From Mycobacterium sp. (lineage in GTDB: Bacteria > Actinomycetota > Actinomycetes > Mycobacteriales > Mycobacteriaceae), in contig JAKFVT010000002.1 of NCBI GenBank assembly GCA_021732005.1, positions 62,001 through 126,000 on the forward strand: 64,000 nt of DNA, in the 5' to 3' direction. The notes below the pieces were generated by a model. The model did no database searches and was not told the origin of the DNA. It saw only the letters and a program-made list of their open reading frames with translations. A program made the position numbers and the translations under genes. Below are positions 35,953 through 44,218 of the stretch, one piece after another; within the stretch, counting starts at the first letter, position 1, and each line of letters starts with the position of its first letter.

Positions 35953-38757
35953 GTGGTGCCTATCTCGAGCGACGGGCGGCCAGAGCACTTGCTCGGTCGT
36001 GCCGCCGAGTGCCGAGCGCTGCACTCGGTGATCTCAACCGTCACCGGTGGCGATTCGCAGGTGCTGGTGCTACGGGGCGAGGCCGGCGTCGGCAAGACGG
36101 CGCTGCTCGGGTATCTCTCGGGGCGGGCGTCGGCGTTGCGCGTGCTGCACGTCGCCGGCGTCCAGTCGGACATGGAACTCGCCTACGCCGGACTGCAGCA
36201 ACTGTGCGCCCCGCTCATGGAGCACCTCGGTGAACTGCCGGATCCGCAACGTTCGGCGCTCGACGTCGCCTTCGGTCGCGGAGTGGGTGAGCCTCCCGAC
36301 CGGTTCCTGGTGGGTTTGGCGGTGTTGAGTCTGATGGCGGCGGCCGCTCAACGTCAGCCACTGCTGTGCGTCGTCGACGACGCGCAATGGCTCGACCAGG
36401 TGACGGTGCAAACCCTTGGCTTCGTGGCTCGCCGGCTGCTGGCCGAGCCGATCGCGTTGGTGTTCGCCGCTCGCGATGACGGCGCCCAGCCGCTCACGGG
36501 TCTGCCCGAACTGATCGTCCGCGGCCTGACCGACGGCGATGCGCGTGAGCTTCTGGAGTCGGTGATGCTCGGCGGTATCGACCCGCCGGTACGCGATCGC
36601 ATCGTCGCTGAAACCAGAGGTAATCCGCTTGCGCTGCTGGAGGTTCCACGCAACGCCTCGGCCACCGAGCTTGCCGGCGGCTTCTGGCTGTCGGGCTCGG
36701 CGTCGGCGCCCGGCGCCGTCGAGACCAGTTATGTGCAGCGAATTCAGGGGCTTCCCGAACCGACGCGACGGCTGCTGTTGGTGGCAGCGGCCGAGCCGGT
36801 CGGTGATGCGGCGTTGTTCCTGCGCGCCGCTGCCGCGCTCGGTATCCCCATCGACGCGCTGGCGCCGGCCGAAGCCGCCGGGGTGATCGAGTTCGGTCCG
36901 CGGATGCGGTTCCGGCACCCGCTGCTGCGGTCCGCGGCGTACCGCGCCGCCGATCTGGCCGACCGCAGAGCCATCCACCGAGCGCTGGCCGACGCCACCG
37001 ACCCGGACGCCGATCCCGATCGGCGCGCATGGCATGCCGCCAACGCTGCGGCCGGCCCCGACGACGCAGTGGCCGAGGAGCTGGAGAACTCGGCAGCCAG
37101 GGCTCAGGGCCGCGGCGGAATCGCCGCGGCGGCAGCCTTTCTCGAGCGCTCCGCGGTCCTGACAGCCGATCCCCACCTACGCGGCGCGCGGGCATTGTCC
37201 GCCGCTCAGGCCAAGCGAGATGCCGCAGCGCCGGCCGCCGCTCGTGACCTGCTCGACCTCGCGGAGCGAGGACCGCTGTCAGAGCTGCAACGGGCGCAGG
37301 TAGCACGATTGCGCGCCCAGATGGACTTTGTCCGCAGCCGAGCCGGCGAGGCCGGAGCGCCGTCTGTGCGCGACACCGCGCAGGCACTTCTGGACGCCGC
37401 TCGCGCGCTGGAACGCCTCGACGACTACGCATCCCGAGAGAGCTACCTCGAAGCGATCGCGGCGTTGATGTATGCCGGACGCCTCGGCGAACCGGGGGCG
37501 CTGACCCATGCCGCACAGGCGGCCTTGGCCGCACTGGACCGTGAGGCCGAACTATCCCGCTCGGTGGACTTCTTACTCAAGGGGGTCGCCGCGCGGATCA
37601 CCCAGGGGGTCGGCGCCGGCGCCGAATCGATGCGAATCGGCTTGGATCACATGTGCATTCAGGCCGCGGCCGGTGATCGCAACGTCCTGCGGTGGATGGT
37701 GCCCGCGTTCCCGATCCTGCAAGAGTCGTCGGCCCACGAATTGTGGGACCAGGCCACCGTGCATCAGCTCGCCGCCGCCGCGGTGCGGGCCGCACGCAAC
37801 GCGGGCGCCCTGGCCATCCTGCCGCGGGCGCTGGTGTACCAGGCCGGTGTTCGCCTGCTGGCCGGTGAATTCCGCACGGCGGCAACTCTTGTCGAGGAAG
37901 CCAACGCGATCACGTCGGCTACCGACCACTATGCGGCGGTCAAGTATCACGCCTTGATGCTCACCGCCTGGCGGGGCGACGCGGCCGAAGCGGAACTGTT
38001 GATCAAGGCCACCGAGTCGGACGGAACCAGCCGGGGGGAAGGCCGGGTACTCGGGCTGACCGGATACGCAGCGGCGGTGCTCTACAACGGGCTCGGCCGC
38101 TACGACGAGGCGCTGGCCGCCGCCCGGACGGTGTGCGAATACGAGGACATCGGGTTCTATAGCTGGTGTCTGTACGAACTGGTCGAATCGGCCGCACGCA
38201 GCGGCGAGCGGGACACCGCGATCGCGGCGATCCACAAACTCGCCGATCGCGCGGGAGCCAGCGGAACCGACTGGGGCCTGGGCGCATTGGCCGCGGCCCA
38301 GGCGATGCTCGCCGACGATGACGACGCCGATGCGCTGTTCACCGAAGCCATCGAGAGGTTGGGGCGCACAACGATCGCGGTGCACCGGGCCCGCGCGCAC
38401 CTCGTGTACGGGGAGTGGCTGCGACGGGTGCTGCGACGAGCCGACGCGCGGCGGCACTTGACCGAGGCCCACGACATGTTCGTCCGGATGGGTGCCGGCG
38501 CCTTCGCCGAGCGTGCCCGCCGGGAACTGGCGGCCACCGGAGAGAAGGTGCGCGCGCAGCAGCCGAGTTCGGGCGGGGAGCTCACGGCGCAAGAGGCGCA
38601 GATCGCGCGACTGGCCGGCGAAGGCCTGACGAACCAGGAGATCGGTGCGCAGCTGTTCATCAGTACGCACACCGTCGAATGGCATCTGCGAAAGGTATTC
38701 GCCAAGCTCGGCATCACCTCGCGCAGGCAACTGCGGGCGATGTCCTGGGCGAGTTAG
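35953..38757 (+). CDS. Large LuxR-family ATPase regulator (LAL/MalT-like)
   Basis: A 934-residue regulator. The N-terminus has a Walker A motif LRGEAGVGKTALL near residue 42 and a Walker B-like LLCVVDDAQWLD near 138. A long helical repeat region follows (about 350-840). The C-terminal LuxR helix-turn-helix is LTAQEAQIARLAGEGLTNQEIG, followed by ISTHTVEWHLRKVFAKLGI. Such LAL proteins bind ATP and an inducer and activate catabolic or secondary-metabolite genes. Ligand and targets are unknown. GTG 35953 starts 21 bp after a perfect palindrome. No cognate operon can be named. Confidence 0.9.
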   Translation: MVPISSDGRPEHLLGRAAECRALHSVISTVTGGDSQVLVLRGEAGVGKTALLGYLSGRASALRVLHVAGVQSDMELAYAGLQQLCAPLMEHLGELPDPQRSALDVAFGRGVGEPPDRFLVGLAVLSLMAAAAQRQPLLCVVDDAQWLDQVTVQTLGFVARRLLAEPIALVFAARDDGAQPLTGLPELIVRGLTDGDARELLESVMLGGIDPPVRDRIVAETRGNPLALLEVPRNASATELAGGFWLSGSASAPGAVETSYVQRIQGLPEPTRRLLLVAAAEPVGDAALFLRAAAALGIPIDALAPAEAAGVIEFGPRMRFRHPLLRSAAYRAADLADRRAIHRALADATDPDADPDRRAWHAANAAAGPDDAVAEELENSAARAQGRGGIAAAAAFLERSAVLTADPHLRGARALSAAQAKRDAAAPAAARDLLDLAERGPLSELQRAQVARLRAQMDFVRSRAGEAGAPSVRDTAQALLDAARALERLDDYASRESYLEAIAALMYAGRLGEPGALTHAAQAALAALDREAELSRSVDFLLKGVAARITQGVGAGAESMRIGLDHMCIQAAAGDRNVLRWMVPAFPILQESSAHELWDQATVHQLAAAAVRAARNAGALAILPRALVYQAGVRLLAGEFRTAATLVEEANAITSATDHYAAVKYHALMLTAWRGDAAEAELLIKATESDGTSRGEGRVLGLTGYAAAVLYNGLGRYDEALAAARTVCEYEDIGFYSWCLYELVESAARSGERDTAIAAIHKLADRAGASGTDWGLGALAAAQAMLADDDDADALFTEAIERLGRTTIAVHRARAHLVYGEWLRRVLRRADARRHLTEAHDMFVRMGAGAFAERARRELAATGEKVRAQQPSSGGELTAQEAQIARLAGEGLTNQEIGAQLFISTHTVEWHLRKVFAKLGITSRRQLRAMSWAS

Positions 38758-38864
38758 GTCCGACCACGGGCCGAGGACTACGGACTACGGGTTTTCAAGG
38801 GTTCGCGTGGGCGGCGTGGCGGCGAGGCTGAGGTCATCAGCAACTCGCACCCAGGAGACCGTTC

Positions 38865-39455
38865 ATGACCGTCACGTCTGTTCCCCGGCCAACCGGCTCC
38901 GAGGCCGCCGACCGGTTCGCCCGCGACGCGCAACCCCTGTTCGACGCCCTGCTGCGCCGGGCCAGGGGGTTGACCAAGAGCATGGCCGACGCCGAGGACC
39001 TGGTGCAGGACACCCTGCTGCACGCATTCATGGGCTACCACACGTTCCGCGACGGCACCGACTTCAAGGCGTGGCTGTTCCGGATTCTCTACAACCGCTG
39101 GGTGAGCGGCTTCCGCGCCAAGCAGCGCCGGCCATCGGAGGTACCGGTGGAGGACTTCGCCGAAGGCGACCTTGCCGACAGCGCTGCCCGGTCATCGGCC
39201 GCCTCCCGCTCGGCCGAGGCCGAGGCACTCACCCGGCTGCCCGACGGCGACCTCCGTTCGGCGATGGCCACCTTGCCGGAGGACTTCCGCACGGTGCTGT
39301 TCTACGCCGAGGTCCAGGGCCACACCTACGCCGAGACCGCCGTGATCCTCAACATCCCGCGCGGCACGGTGATGTCCCGGGCCTCACGCGGACGGCAGCG
39401 GCTTCGGGTGGCTCTCGCTGACAGCGCGTACGCGCCGACCGCTCAGATCGCATGA
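38865..39455 (+). CDS. ECF-like RNA polymerase sigma factor
   Basis: A 196-residue group-4 sigma-70 protein. Region 2 has ADAEDLVQDTLLHAFMGYHTF and FKAWLFRILYN, and region 4 has LPEDFRTVLFYAEVQGHTYAE with IPRGTVMSRASRGRQRL. It is in the SigH/SigR-like group rather than the housekeeping class. ATG 38865 has AGGAGA close upstream. No anti-sigma gene adjoins it, so control may be through another unseen partner or transcription. A cupin gene and a protein of unknown class lie downstream, 66 bp after the stop, beyond a hairpin. Confidence 0.9.
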   Translation: MTVTSVPRPTGSEAADRFARDAQPLFDALLRRARGLTKSMADAEDLVQDTLLHAFMGYHTFRDGTDFKAWLFRILYNRWVSGFRAKQRRPSEVPVEDFAEGDLADSAARSSAASRSAEAEALTRLPDGDLRSAMATLPEDFRTVLFYAEVQGHTYAETAVILNIPRGTVMSRASRGRQRLRVALADSAYAPTAQIA

Positions 39456-39480
39456 CCACCGTGACGGAGCTGAGCACGCC

Positions 39481-39501
39481 GACGGCGGCGGAACCGCCGT
39501 C
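39481..39501 (+). terminator. Strong hairpin between the sigma factor and cupin genes
   Basis: GACGGCGG-CGGAA-CCGCCGTC gives an 8-bp perfect stem with a five-base loop, 26 bases after the sigma stop and 20 bases before the cupin start. It is placed to attenuate or process the transcript and leaves AAGGAGAGAG free as a ribosome site. Function is inferred. Confidence 0.5.
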
Positions 39502-39521
39502 TGACATCAAGGAGAGAGAGC

Positions 39522-39950
39522 ATGACGAAAAACCATGACCCGCAATGGGAGAACGCACTGACCGTCGTTCAGGACGTGCATCCGCCCTTCATCCCCGACG
39601 GCGCCGATGTGATGACCGTCGTCATCGAATATCCGCCGGGCAGTGCAGGAGCCCCACCGCACCGCCATCCGAGCGGGCCGGCGTTCGGCTACATGCTGGA
39701 AGGCGAGATGCTCTTTGAACTCGAAGGCGAGCCACCACGTGTCATCCGCGCGGGCGAAGCCTTCTGGGAGCCCGGTGGAGACGTCATCCACTACTCGGAC
39801 GGCAACAACCGAGACGACGTCAAGTGCCGGTTCGTCGTCACGATGGTGTGTGTCCCAGGCCGGCCGATGCTCGAGCTCGTCGACGACAGCGAACTGATCG
39901 CCCGCAAACACCTGCGGGTAGCGGCCGAACCCGTCGCCGGAAAGGACTGA
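39522..39950 (+). CDS. Cupin-domain protein
   Basis: A 142-residue single cupin. The first motif is PPHRHPSGPAFGYMLEGEM (metal His ligands and Glu) and the second is GEAFWEPGGDVIHYSD, with His. A metal site is therefore plausible, but the reaction is not recognised. ATG 39522 has a strong ribosome site. The next gene starts 7 bp after its stop, so both belong to one transcript, probably under the sigma factor upstream. Redox or detoxification function is a guess. Confidence 0.8.
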   Translation: MTKNHDPQWENALTVVQDVHPPFIPDGADVMTVVIEYPPGSAGAPPHRHPSGPAFGYMLEGEMLFELEGEPPRVIRAGEAFWEPGGDVIHYSDGNNRDDVKCRFVVTMVCVPGRPMLELVDDSELIARKHLRVAAEPVAGKD

Positions 39951-39956
39951 ATCACT

Positions 39957-40847
39957 GTGTCTCGCATCCTGCTTCAGACGACCATCACCGCCCAGCCGGA
40001 CGACTGGGACGTCGACCGCTTCACACTCCTTGCCGCCGAATTGCGCGCGGCCGGGCATGACGTGCTCGCCCGCAACCGCGCACACCACAGCAACGATCCG
40101 GTGCTCAGCGTTCTCGACGACCTCGGATTCGACCAGCTGTGGCTGATGGCCGTCGACACCGGCGACGGCTTGACCGATGCCGAAGCCGACGCCATCACCA
40201 GGTTCCGTCGCGGTGGCGGCGGGGTGCTCACGGCTCGCGACCACCAGGACCTGGGGTGCTGCCTGACCCGGCTCGGGTCCTTGGGCCTGGTCAACGAGTT
40301 TCAGGACAAGACGGTCGATCAAAGCCACCTCTGCGACGACCAGGACACCCCGAGCATCTCCTGGCCCAACTTCCATTCCGGCGCCAACGGGGACTACCAG
40401 CCGGTGCTCGCCGCGAACCCGGTGCATCCGCTGCTGCGCACATCACACACCGCCAGCGGCCGAATCGAATGGTTCCCCGCGCACCCCCACGAGGGCGCGG
40501 TTTCGGCGAGCGTTCCCTGCGCGACCGTCGTGGCCGAGGGGCGAAGCAGTGCCAGTGGCCGTCGGTTCAACCTCGCCGTCGCGATCGACGGTGAGACATT
40601 CGACGGGCTGCCGTTGGGCCGGGCGGTCGCGGAATCGACCTTCCATCACTTCGCCGACTACAACTGGGATTTGGGTTGCGGGGCGCCGTCGTTCGTCAGT
40701 GAGCCACCCGGGAGGCAGATTCTGGTCGATCCGGCCCGGCTGACGGTGTTCAAGGACTACGTGCGCAACGTCGCAGCCTGGCTGCACCGGGATGTTCGCA
40801 CCGGCGCCGATGCTGCGCCCGAAGCGCGCCGCGCTGTCGTACTCTGA
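39957..40847 (+). CDS. Hypothetical protein with amidotransferase-like N-terminus
   Basis: A 296-residue protein not identified. Residues about 5-105 (LLAAELRAAGHDVLARN, then AITRFRRGGGGVLTARDH) look like a type 1 glutamine-amidotransferase or ThuA-like fold; an Arg-Gly-rich turn replaces the usual strand end, and no Cys nucleophile is convincing. His-rich stretches near HPHEGAV and STFHHFADYN could bind metal. GTG 39957 is 7 bp after the cupin. It is likely a partner of the cupin protein. No signal peptide. Confidence 0.6.
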   Translation: MSRILLQTTITAQPDDWDVDRFTLLAAELRAAGHDVLARNRAHHSNDPVLSVLDDLGFDQLWLMAVDTGDGLTDAEADAITRFRRGGGGVLTARDHQDLGCCLTRLGSLGLVNEFQDKTVDQSHLCDDQDTPSISWPNFHSGANGDYQPVLAANPVHPLLRTSHTASGRIEWFPAHPHEGAVSASVPCATVVAEGRSSASGRRFNLAVAIDGETFDGLPLGRAVAESTFHHFADYNWDLGCGAPSFVSEPPGRQILVDPARLTVFKDYVRNVAAWLHRDVRTGADAAPEARRAVVL

Positions 40848-40873
40848 ATGCGCTCCACACACAGGAGGCGCCC

Positions 40874-41230
40874 GTGAGCGAACACGAAGTCAAGATGATC
40901 ATCCTGTCGACCGACGACCTGGATGAATCGATCAGGTTCTACAGTGACACCCTCGGTATGGCATTGAAGTTCCGCGACGGCACCCATTTCGCGGCGCTCG
41001 ACGGCGGGCCGGTCACCCTGGCGCTGGCGACGGAGATCGACCACCCGATCCCCGGGCAGGTCGTGGTCGGAATCAAGACGGCCGACGTAGACGCCGCCGC
41101 GAAGGCCATCGAGGCCAGTGGTGGCGGAATCGTCAAGGGCCCGTACGACGACGCGCATGAGCGTCGAGCCGTCGTCTACGACAACAAGGGCAACGGTCTG
41201 GTCTTCTACAGCCCGCTCGCGCGCAAGTAG
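40874..41230 (+). CDS. VOC-fold protein (glyoxalase/dioxygenase superfamily)
   Basis: A 118-residue vicinal-oxygen-chelate protein: EVKMIILSTDDLDESIRFYSD at the start, VVGIKTADVDAAAKAIEASGG in the middle and VVYDNKGNGLVFYSP at the end. Metal His/Glu positions are not all clear, so it may be a binding or resistance protein rather than an enzyme. GTG 40874 is 26 bp after the preceding gene and the NTF2-like gene starts 11 bp after its stop, so transcription together is probable. Confidence 0.83.
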   Translation: MSEHEVKMIILSTDDLDESIRFYSDTLGMALKFRDGTHFAALDGGPVTLALATEIDHPIPGQVVVGIKTADVDAAAKAIEASGGGIVKGPYDDAHERRAVVYDNKGNGLVFYSPLARK

Positions 41231-41241
41231 GCCGCTGCCGC

Positions 41242-41643
41242 GTGAGCGAACTTCAAGACCGGCAAGACGTTTCGGACCTTCTGATCCGCTATGCCACGGG
41301 CATCGACCGGCGCGACTGGGACCTGCTCCGGACCGTTTTCACACCCGACTGCCATCTGGACTACGGCGAGATCGGCGTGTGGGACGGCGTTGAGGCGGTA
41401 ACCGAATTCATGGACGTCGCGCACGCCGCCGCCGGATATCTCATGCACCGCATCAGCAACATCGTGATCGATCTGCACGGCGATCGGGCCACCACCCGCT
41501 GCTATGTCGATGCGTGGATCATGGCTGCGGACAACAACTCCGGGGTGAATGCGAGGGGCTTCTACGACGATGAGATCGTCCGCACCGATGCCGGCTGGCG
41601 GATCGCCCGGCGCAACTTCACCACTGTGCAGGTGGTGTACTGA
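41242..41643 (+). CDS. NTF2-like/SnoaL_4 family protein
   Basis: A 133-residue cone-fold protein: DLLIRYATGIDRRDWDLLRTVF at the start, HRISNIVIDLHGDRATTR and a closing GWRIARRNFTTVQVVY. Members include dehydratases, cyclases and many small binders. A conserved Asp/His pair may be present but a reaction cannot be assigned. GTG 41242. Its stop overlaps the start of the next SDR (TGATG), so the two are coupled. Confidence 0.82.
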   Translation: MSELQDRQDVSDLLIRYATGIDRRDWDLLRTVFTPDCHLDYGEIGVWDGVEAVTEFMDVAHAAAGYLMHRISNIVIDLHGDRATTRCYVDAWIMAADNNSGVNARGFYDDEIVRTDAGWRIARRNFTTVQVVY

Positions 41644-42464
41644 TGGCCGATGACTTCGCCGAGCGATACGGGCCCTGGGCGCTGGTCGCCGGTGCCTCCG
41701 ACGGCGTGGGTGCCGCATTCGCGGACACACTTGCCGCGCGCGGGCTCAACGTTGTGTTGCTTGCGCGTCGGCAACCGGTGCTCGACGATGTCGCCGCGGA
41801 CATCCGCGACCGACATGGCGTCGAAACCAGAACGCTGGCAATCGATCTCGCAGTAGCGGGTGCGGCGGCCGCCGTGATCGGGGCAACGGCAGATCTCGAC
41901 ATCGGCTTCGTGGTGTACTGCGCGGGCGCCGACCCCGACTTCACACCGTTCCTGAGCAATTCGATCGAGGCGGCCGAAAGCATGGTGCAGCGCAATTGCG
42001 TGGTGCCGATGCAGCTGTGCCACCACTACGCCGCGCCGATGGTCGAGCGGGGCCGGGGCGGGATCGTCGTGTTCGGCTCCGGGGCAGGCTTTGTCGGCGG
42101 ACCCAACATGGTGGCCTACGGCGCGTCCAAGGCCTTCGACATGGTGTTCGCTGAAGCGCTGTGGAGTGAACTGCACGACAAGGGTGTCGACGTGATCGGT
42201 TTGATCCTCGGCAAGACCGACACCCCCGCGCTGCGCAAGCTCGAGTATCAACGCGGCACCCTGGCCTCGGAAGACCAGACGCCGACCGATGCGGTACCGG
42301 TCGGCGACGTGGTGGCCGAAGCGTTCGCGAACCTCACCAACGGGCCGACGGTGCTCGTCGGTGATCAGATGCGCGGTGTCGGGCAGTTGCTGGCATCGTT
42401 GGACCGTAACGACGCGGCGCGGCTGATGGCACAGTCGATCGCCGCGGCAATGGGACCGGACTGA
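41643..42464 (+). CDS. Short-chain dehydrogenase/reductase
   Basis: A 273-residue SDR: ALVAGASDGVGAAFADTL for cofactor, VYCAGADP in place of NNAG, serine in VFGSGAGF and the catalytic YGASKAFDM. The VYCAGA variant points to a branch of SDRs using a non-classical motif. Its ATG overlaps the preceding stop by one base, so it is made with the NTF2-like protein; the pair may act on the same substrate. Confidence 0.85.
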   Translation: MADDFAERYGPWALVAGASDGVGAAFADTLAARGLNVVLLARRQPVLDDVAADIRDRHGVETRTLAIDLAVAGAAAAVIGATADLDIGFVVYCAGADPDFTPFLSNSIEAAESMVQRNCVVPMQLCHHYAAPMVERGRGGIVVFGSGAGFVGGPNMVAYGASKAFDMVFAEALWSELHDKGVDVIGLILGKTDTPALRKLEYQRGTLASEDQTPTDAVPVGDVVAEAFANLTNGPTVLVGDQMRGVGQLLASLDRNDAARLMAQSIAAAMGPD

Positions 42465-42553
42465 CGCTCGGGTTTTTGCCCTGTTCAACGCGTCGCATGT
42501 TTACCGATCGCAGATCTGGATAGCTAATACCGGTACCAGGCAGGTCGTTACTC

Positions 42554-42575
42554 ACGCACGATTGACGCACGATTG
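42554..42575 (+). repeat. Tandem 11-bp direct repeat before a small secreted-protein gene
   Basis: ACGCACGATTG occurs twice in direct succession. The second copy ends at the GGAG that serves as the ribosome site for ATG 42588, so it lies in the leader or promoter. It may be a protein-binding repeat or slippage product. Confidence 0.6.
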
Positions 42576-42587
42576 GAGCACGAAGCC

Positions 42588-42875
42588 ATGAAGTTGATCG
42601 AGATTGTCGCCGGTGCCGCTGTCGCCGGTGGATTGGCTGCAAGCGCAATGGGATTGAGCGCCGCGAGCGCGGGCGCCGACCCTGGCTGGACCCCGCCGCC
42701 GGGCCCTGTTCAGCCCGCGCTGCCGCCGGCCGGACCCGACGCCGGCAGCCCGCCGGCCTGGGCACCGCCGAAGCCCGTCGACCCGACCTGGGCCGCCGGC
42801 AACAAGCAGGTGTGGGACGAGGGCTGGAATCACTGGGGCGTCTGGATCAACGGAGTCTTCGTCCCGACCTACTGA
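42588..42875 (+). CDS. Small secreted Pro-rich protein
   Basis: A 95-residue exported protein. Residues 1-31 form a signal peptide (IVAGAAVAGGLAASAMG) ending around AGA-DP. The mature part is Pro/Ala-rich, with WTPPPGPVQPALPPAG near its start, and ends WGVWINGVFVPTY. No family recognised; many mycobacterial small exported proteins look like this. ATG 42588 has GGAG nine bases upstream and is preferred to TTG 42573. Confidence 0.7.
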   Translation: MKLIEIVAGAAVAGGLAASAMGLSAASAGADPGWTPPPGPVQPALPPAGPDAGSPPAWAPPKPVDPTWAAGNKQVWDEGWNHWGVWINGVFVPTY

Positions 42876-42976
42876 TCTCCGCATGACGCCGCGGGAATGC
42901 CGTCTGATCGCCTGGGGTGACGGCACCCGCGGCGTCCTCGCGTCTAGGACCGGGGACGCCGCTCTATGGTCGAATA

Positions 42977-43693
42977 GTGACGATCACCTACGACGACGCA
43001 TTGCGGGACCAGATCCGCGATCATTTGAGCGGCCACGCCCGGCGCTCGGCGGCTGACCCCACCAAGCGCCACGCCGCAGTCGCGGTGGTGCTCGTCGACT
43101 CCGAAACTGGCGAGGACCGGGTCGACCCGGCTCCCGTCGACGACTGGATCGCCGGTCGGCCGATGGAGCCGGGCTTGGACGGCCGGATGGTCGGAGTCTC
43201 GGGTGGTGCAGCATTCCTGTTGTGTCGCAGGGCATCCCGGTTGAATTCACATGCTGCGCAGTGGGCTCTTCCCGGTGGGAGGCTGGACCCCGGGGAGACC
43301 GCGATCGACGCGGCGTTACGTGAACTCGACGAGGAAGTCGGCGTCGCGCTGCCCCATTCATCGGTGCTCGGTGTGCTCGACGACTATCCGACGCGGTCGG
43401 GCTACATCATCACCCCGGTGGTGATCTGGGGCGGTGGACGCCTGGATCCGCGCCCGGCGCCCGACGAGGTCGTCGCCGTCTATCGGGTCGGACTGCACCA
43501 ACTGCAACGGCCGGATTCGCCGCGGTTCATCACCATCCCGGAAAGCCCGCGTCCCGTCGTGCAGATGCCGCTGGGCAACGACCTCATTCACGCGCCCACA
43601 GGTGCTGTGCTGCTTCAACTTCGATGGCTGTGCCTGGAGGGCCGCCACGACCCTGTCGACGACCTCGAGCAGCCGGTCTTCGCCTGGAAATAG
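42977..43693 (+). CDS. NUDIX hydrolase
   Basis: A 238-residue NUDIX protein. The box GGRLDPGETAIDAALRELD continues into EEVGV, fitting the family G-x5-E-x7-REUXEEXGU pattern. The N-terminal half is longer than in the minimal NUDIX fold, and a UPF0035-like CoA pyrophosphatase resemblance (LLCRRASRLNSHAAQWALPG) is seen. It hydrolyses a nucleoside diphosphate linked to X, possibly CoA. GTG 42977 begins the family sequence; upstream codons to 42917 do not. A duplicated 20-bp segment containing its stop codon follows. Confidence 0.87.
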   Translation: MTITYDDALRDQIRDHLSGHARRSAADPTKRHAAVAVVLVDSETGEDRVDPAPVDDWIAGRPMEPGLDGRMVGVSGGAAFLLCRRASRLNSHAAQWALPGGRLDPGETAIDAALRELDEEVGVALPHSSVLGVLDDYPTRSGYIITPVVIWGGGRLDPRPAPDEVVAVYRVGLHQLQRPDSPRFITIPESPRPVVQMPLGNDLIHAPTGAVLLQLRWLCLEGRHDPVDDLEQPVFAWK

Positions 43694-43721
43694 GCCCCTG
43701 AGCCTGGAAATAGGCCCCTGA
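43682..43721 (+). repeat. Tandem 20-bp duplication at the NUDIX 3' end
   Basis: The segment GCCTGGAAATAG plus GCCCCTGA occurs twice in immediate succession (43682-43701 and 43702-43721). The first copy holds the last codons and TAG stop of the NUDIX gene; the second is untranslated. Recent slippage duplication is the simple explanation. Confidence 0.85.
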
Positions 43722-43728
43722 AACGCAA

Positions 43729-43759
43729 GTACCGCGCGGCCGTGATGACCGCGCGGTAC
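43729..43759. terminator. Bidirectional hairpin between NUDIX and sodN
   Basis: GTACCGCGCGG and CCGCGCGGTAC pair over 11 bp with a 9-base loop. It lies between the convergent NUDIX gene (stop 43693) and sodN (stop 43774) and so can end both transcripts. No T-run. Confidence 0.7.
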
Positions 43760-43773
43760 GTTGACGACGATTG

Positions 43774-44196
43774 TCAGGCAGGCGGGTAGACGCCCATGCC
43801 CTTGGCCTTCTCGGTCTGCCAGAAGATGTCCGAGATCTGATCGATGGTCGCGAGCAGCTTCTCAGCAGTGGCGGCGTCGGTCGACTTCTTGACGTCACCG
43901 GCACCGTGCACGCCGTCCCAGAACAGCTGGTGCAGGTTCGGGAACTGCTCGAAGTGCTCCTTGGTGAAGAAGTCGGCCCACAGCACCATCAGGTGATGTT
44001 TGACCTCCTCGGCGCGCTGCTCCTTGATGAGGATCGCGCGGGTCCGGAAGTGTTCGTCATCCGAGTCGTTGTACTTCTGGATGGTCTTGAGGCACGACAG
44101 CGCCTCGATCTTGGCCTGGGCGGGGTCGTAGACGCCGCAGTACAGGTCGCAATGAGCGTGGGCAGGGGTGGCGTTGGCGAAAAGTCGTTGCAGCAT
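43774..44196 (-). CDS. sodN: Nickel superoxide dismutase precursor
   Basis: A 140-residue NiSOD. Residues 1-14 (MLQRLFANATPAHA) are a propeptide; the mature enzyme starts HCDLYCGVYDP, the nickel-hook with His1, Cys2 and Cys6. The rest is the four-helix bundle (HHLMVLWADFF, FPNLHQLFWD). It disproportionates superoxide with Ni(II/III). Mature position 5 is Tyr where the Streptomyces enzyme has a cis-Pro, a difference in the hook. The propeptide is removed by SodX encoded divergently. ATG 44196 lies 22 bp from the sodX start. Confidence 0.95.
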   Translation of the reverse strand: MLQRLFANATPAHAHCDLYCGVYDPAQAKIEALSCLKTIQKYNDSDDEHFRTRAILIKEQRAEEVKHHLMVLWADFFTKEHFEQFPNLHQLFWDGVHGAGDVKKSTDAATAEKLLATIDQISDIFWQTEKAKGMGVYPPA

Positions 44197-44218
44197 GGCC
44201 TTAACTTACCCTTTCACA

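Noticed and set aside
42465..42587. Riboswitch upstream of the small secreted protein
   Set aside because: The gap holds only the tandem repeat and no long pairing stretches or known riboswitch motifs.
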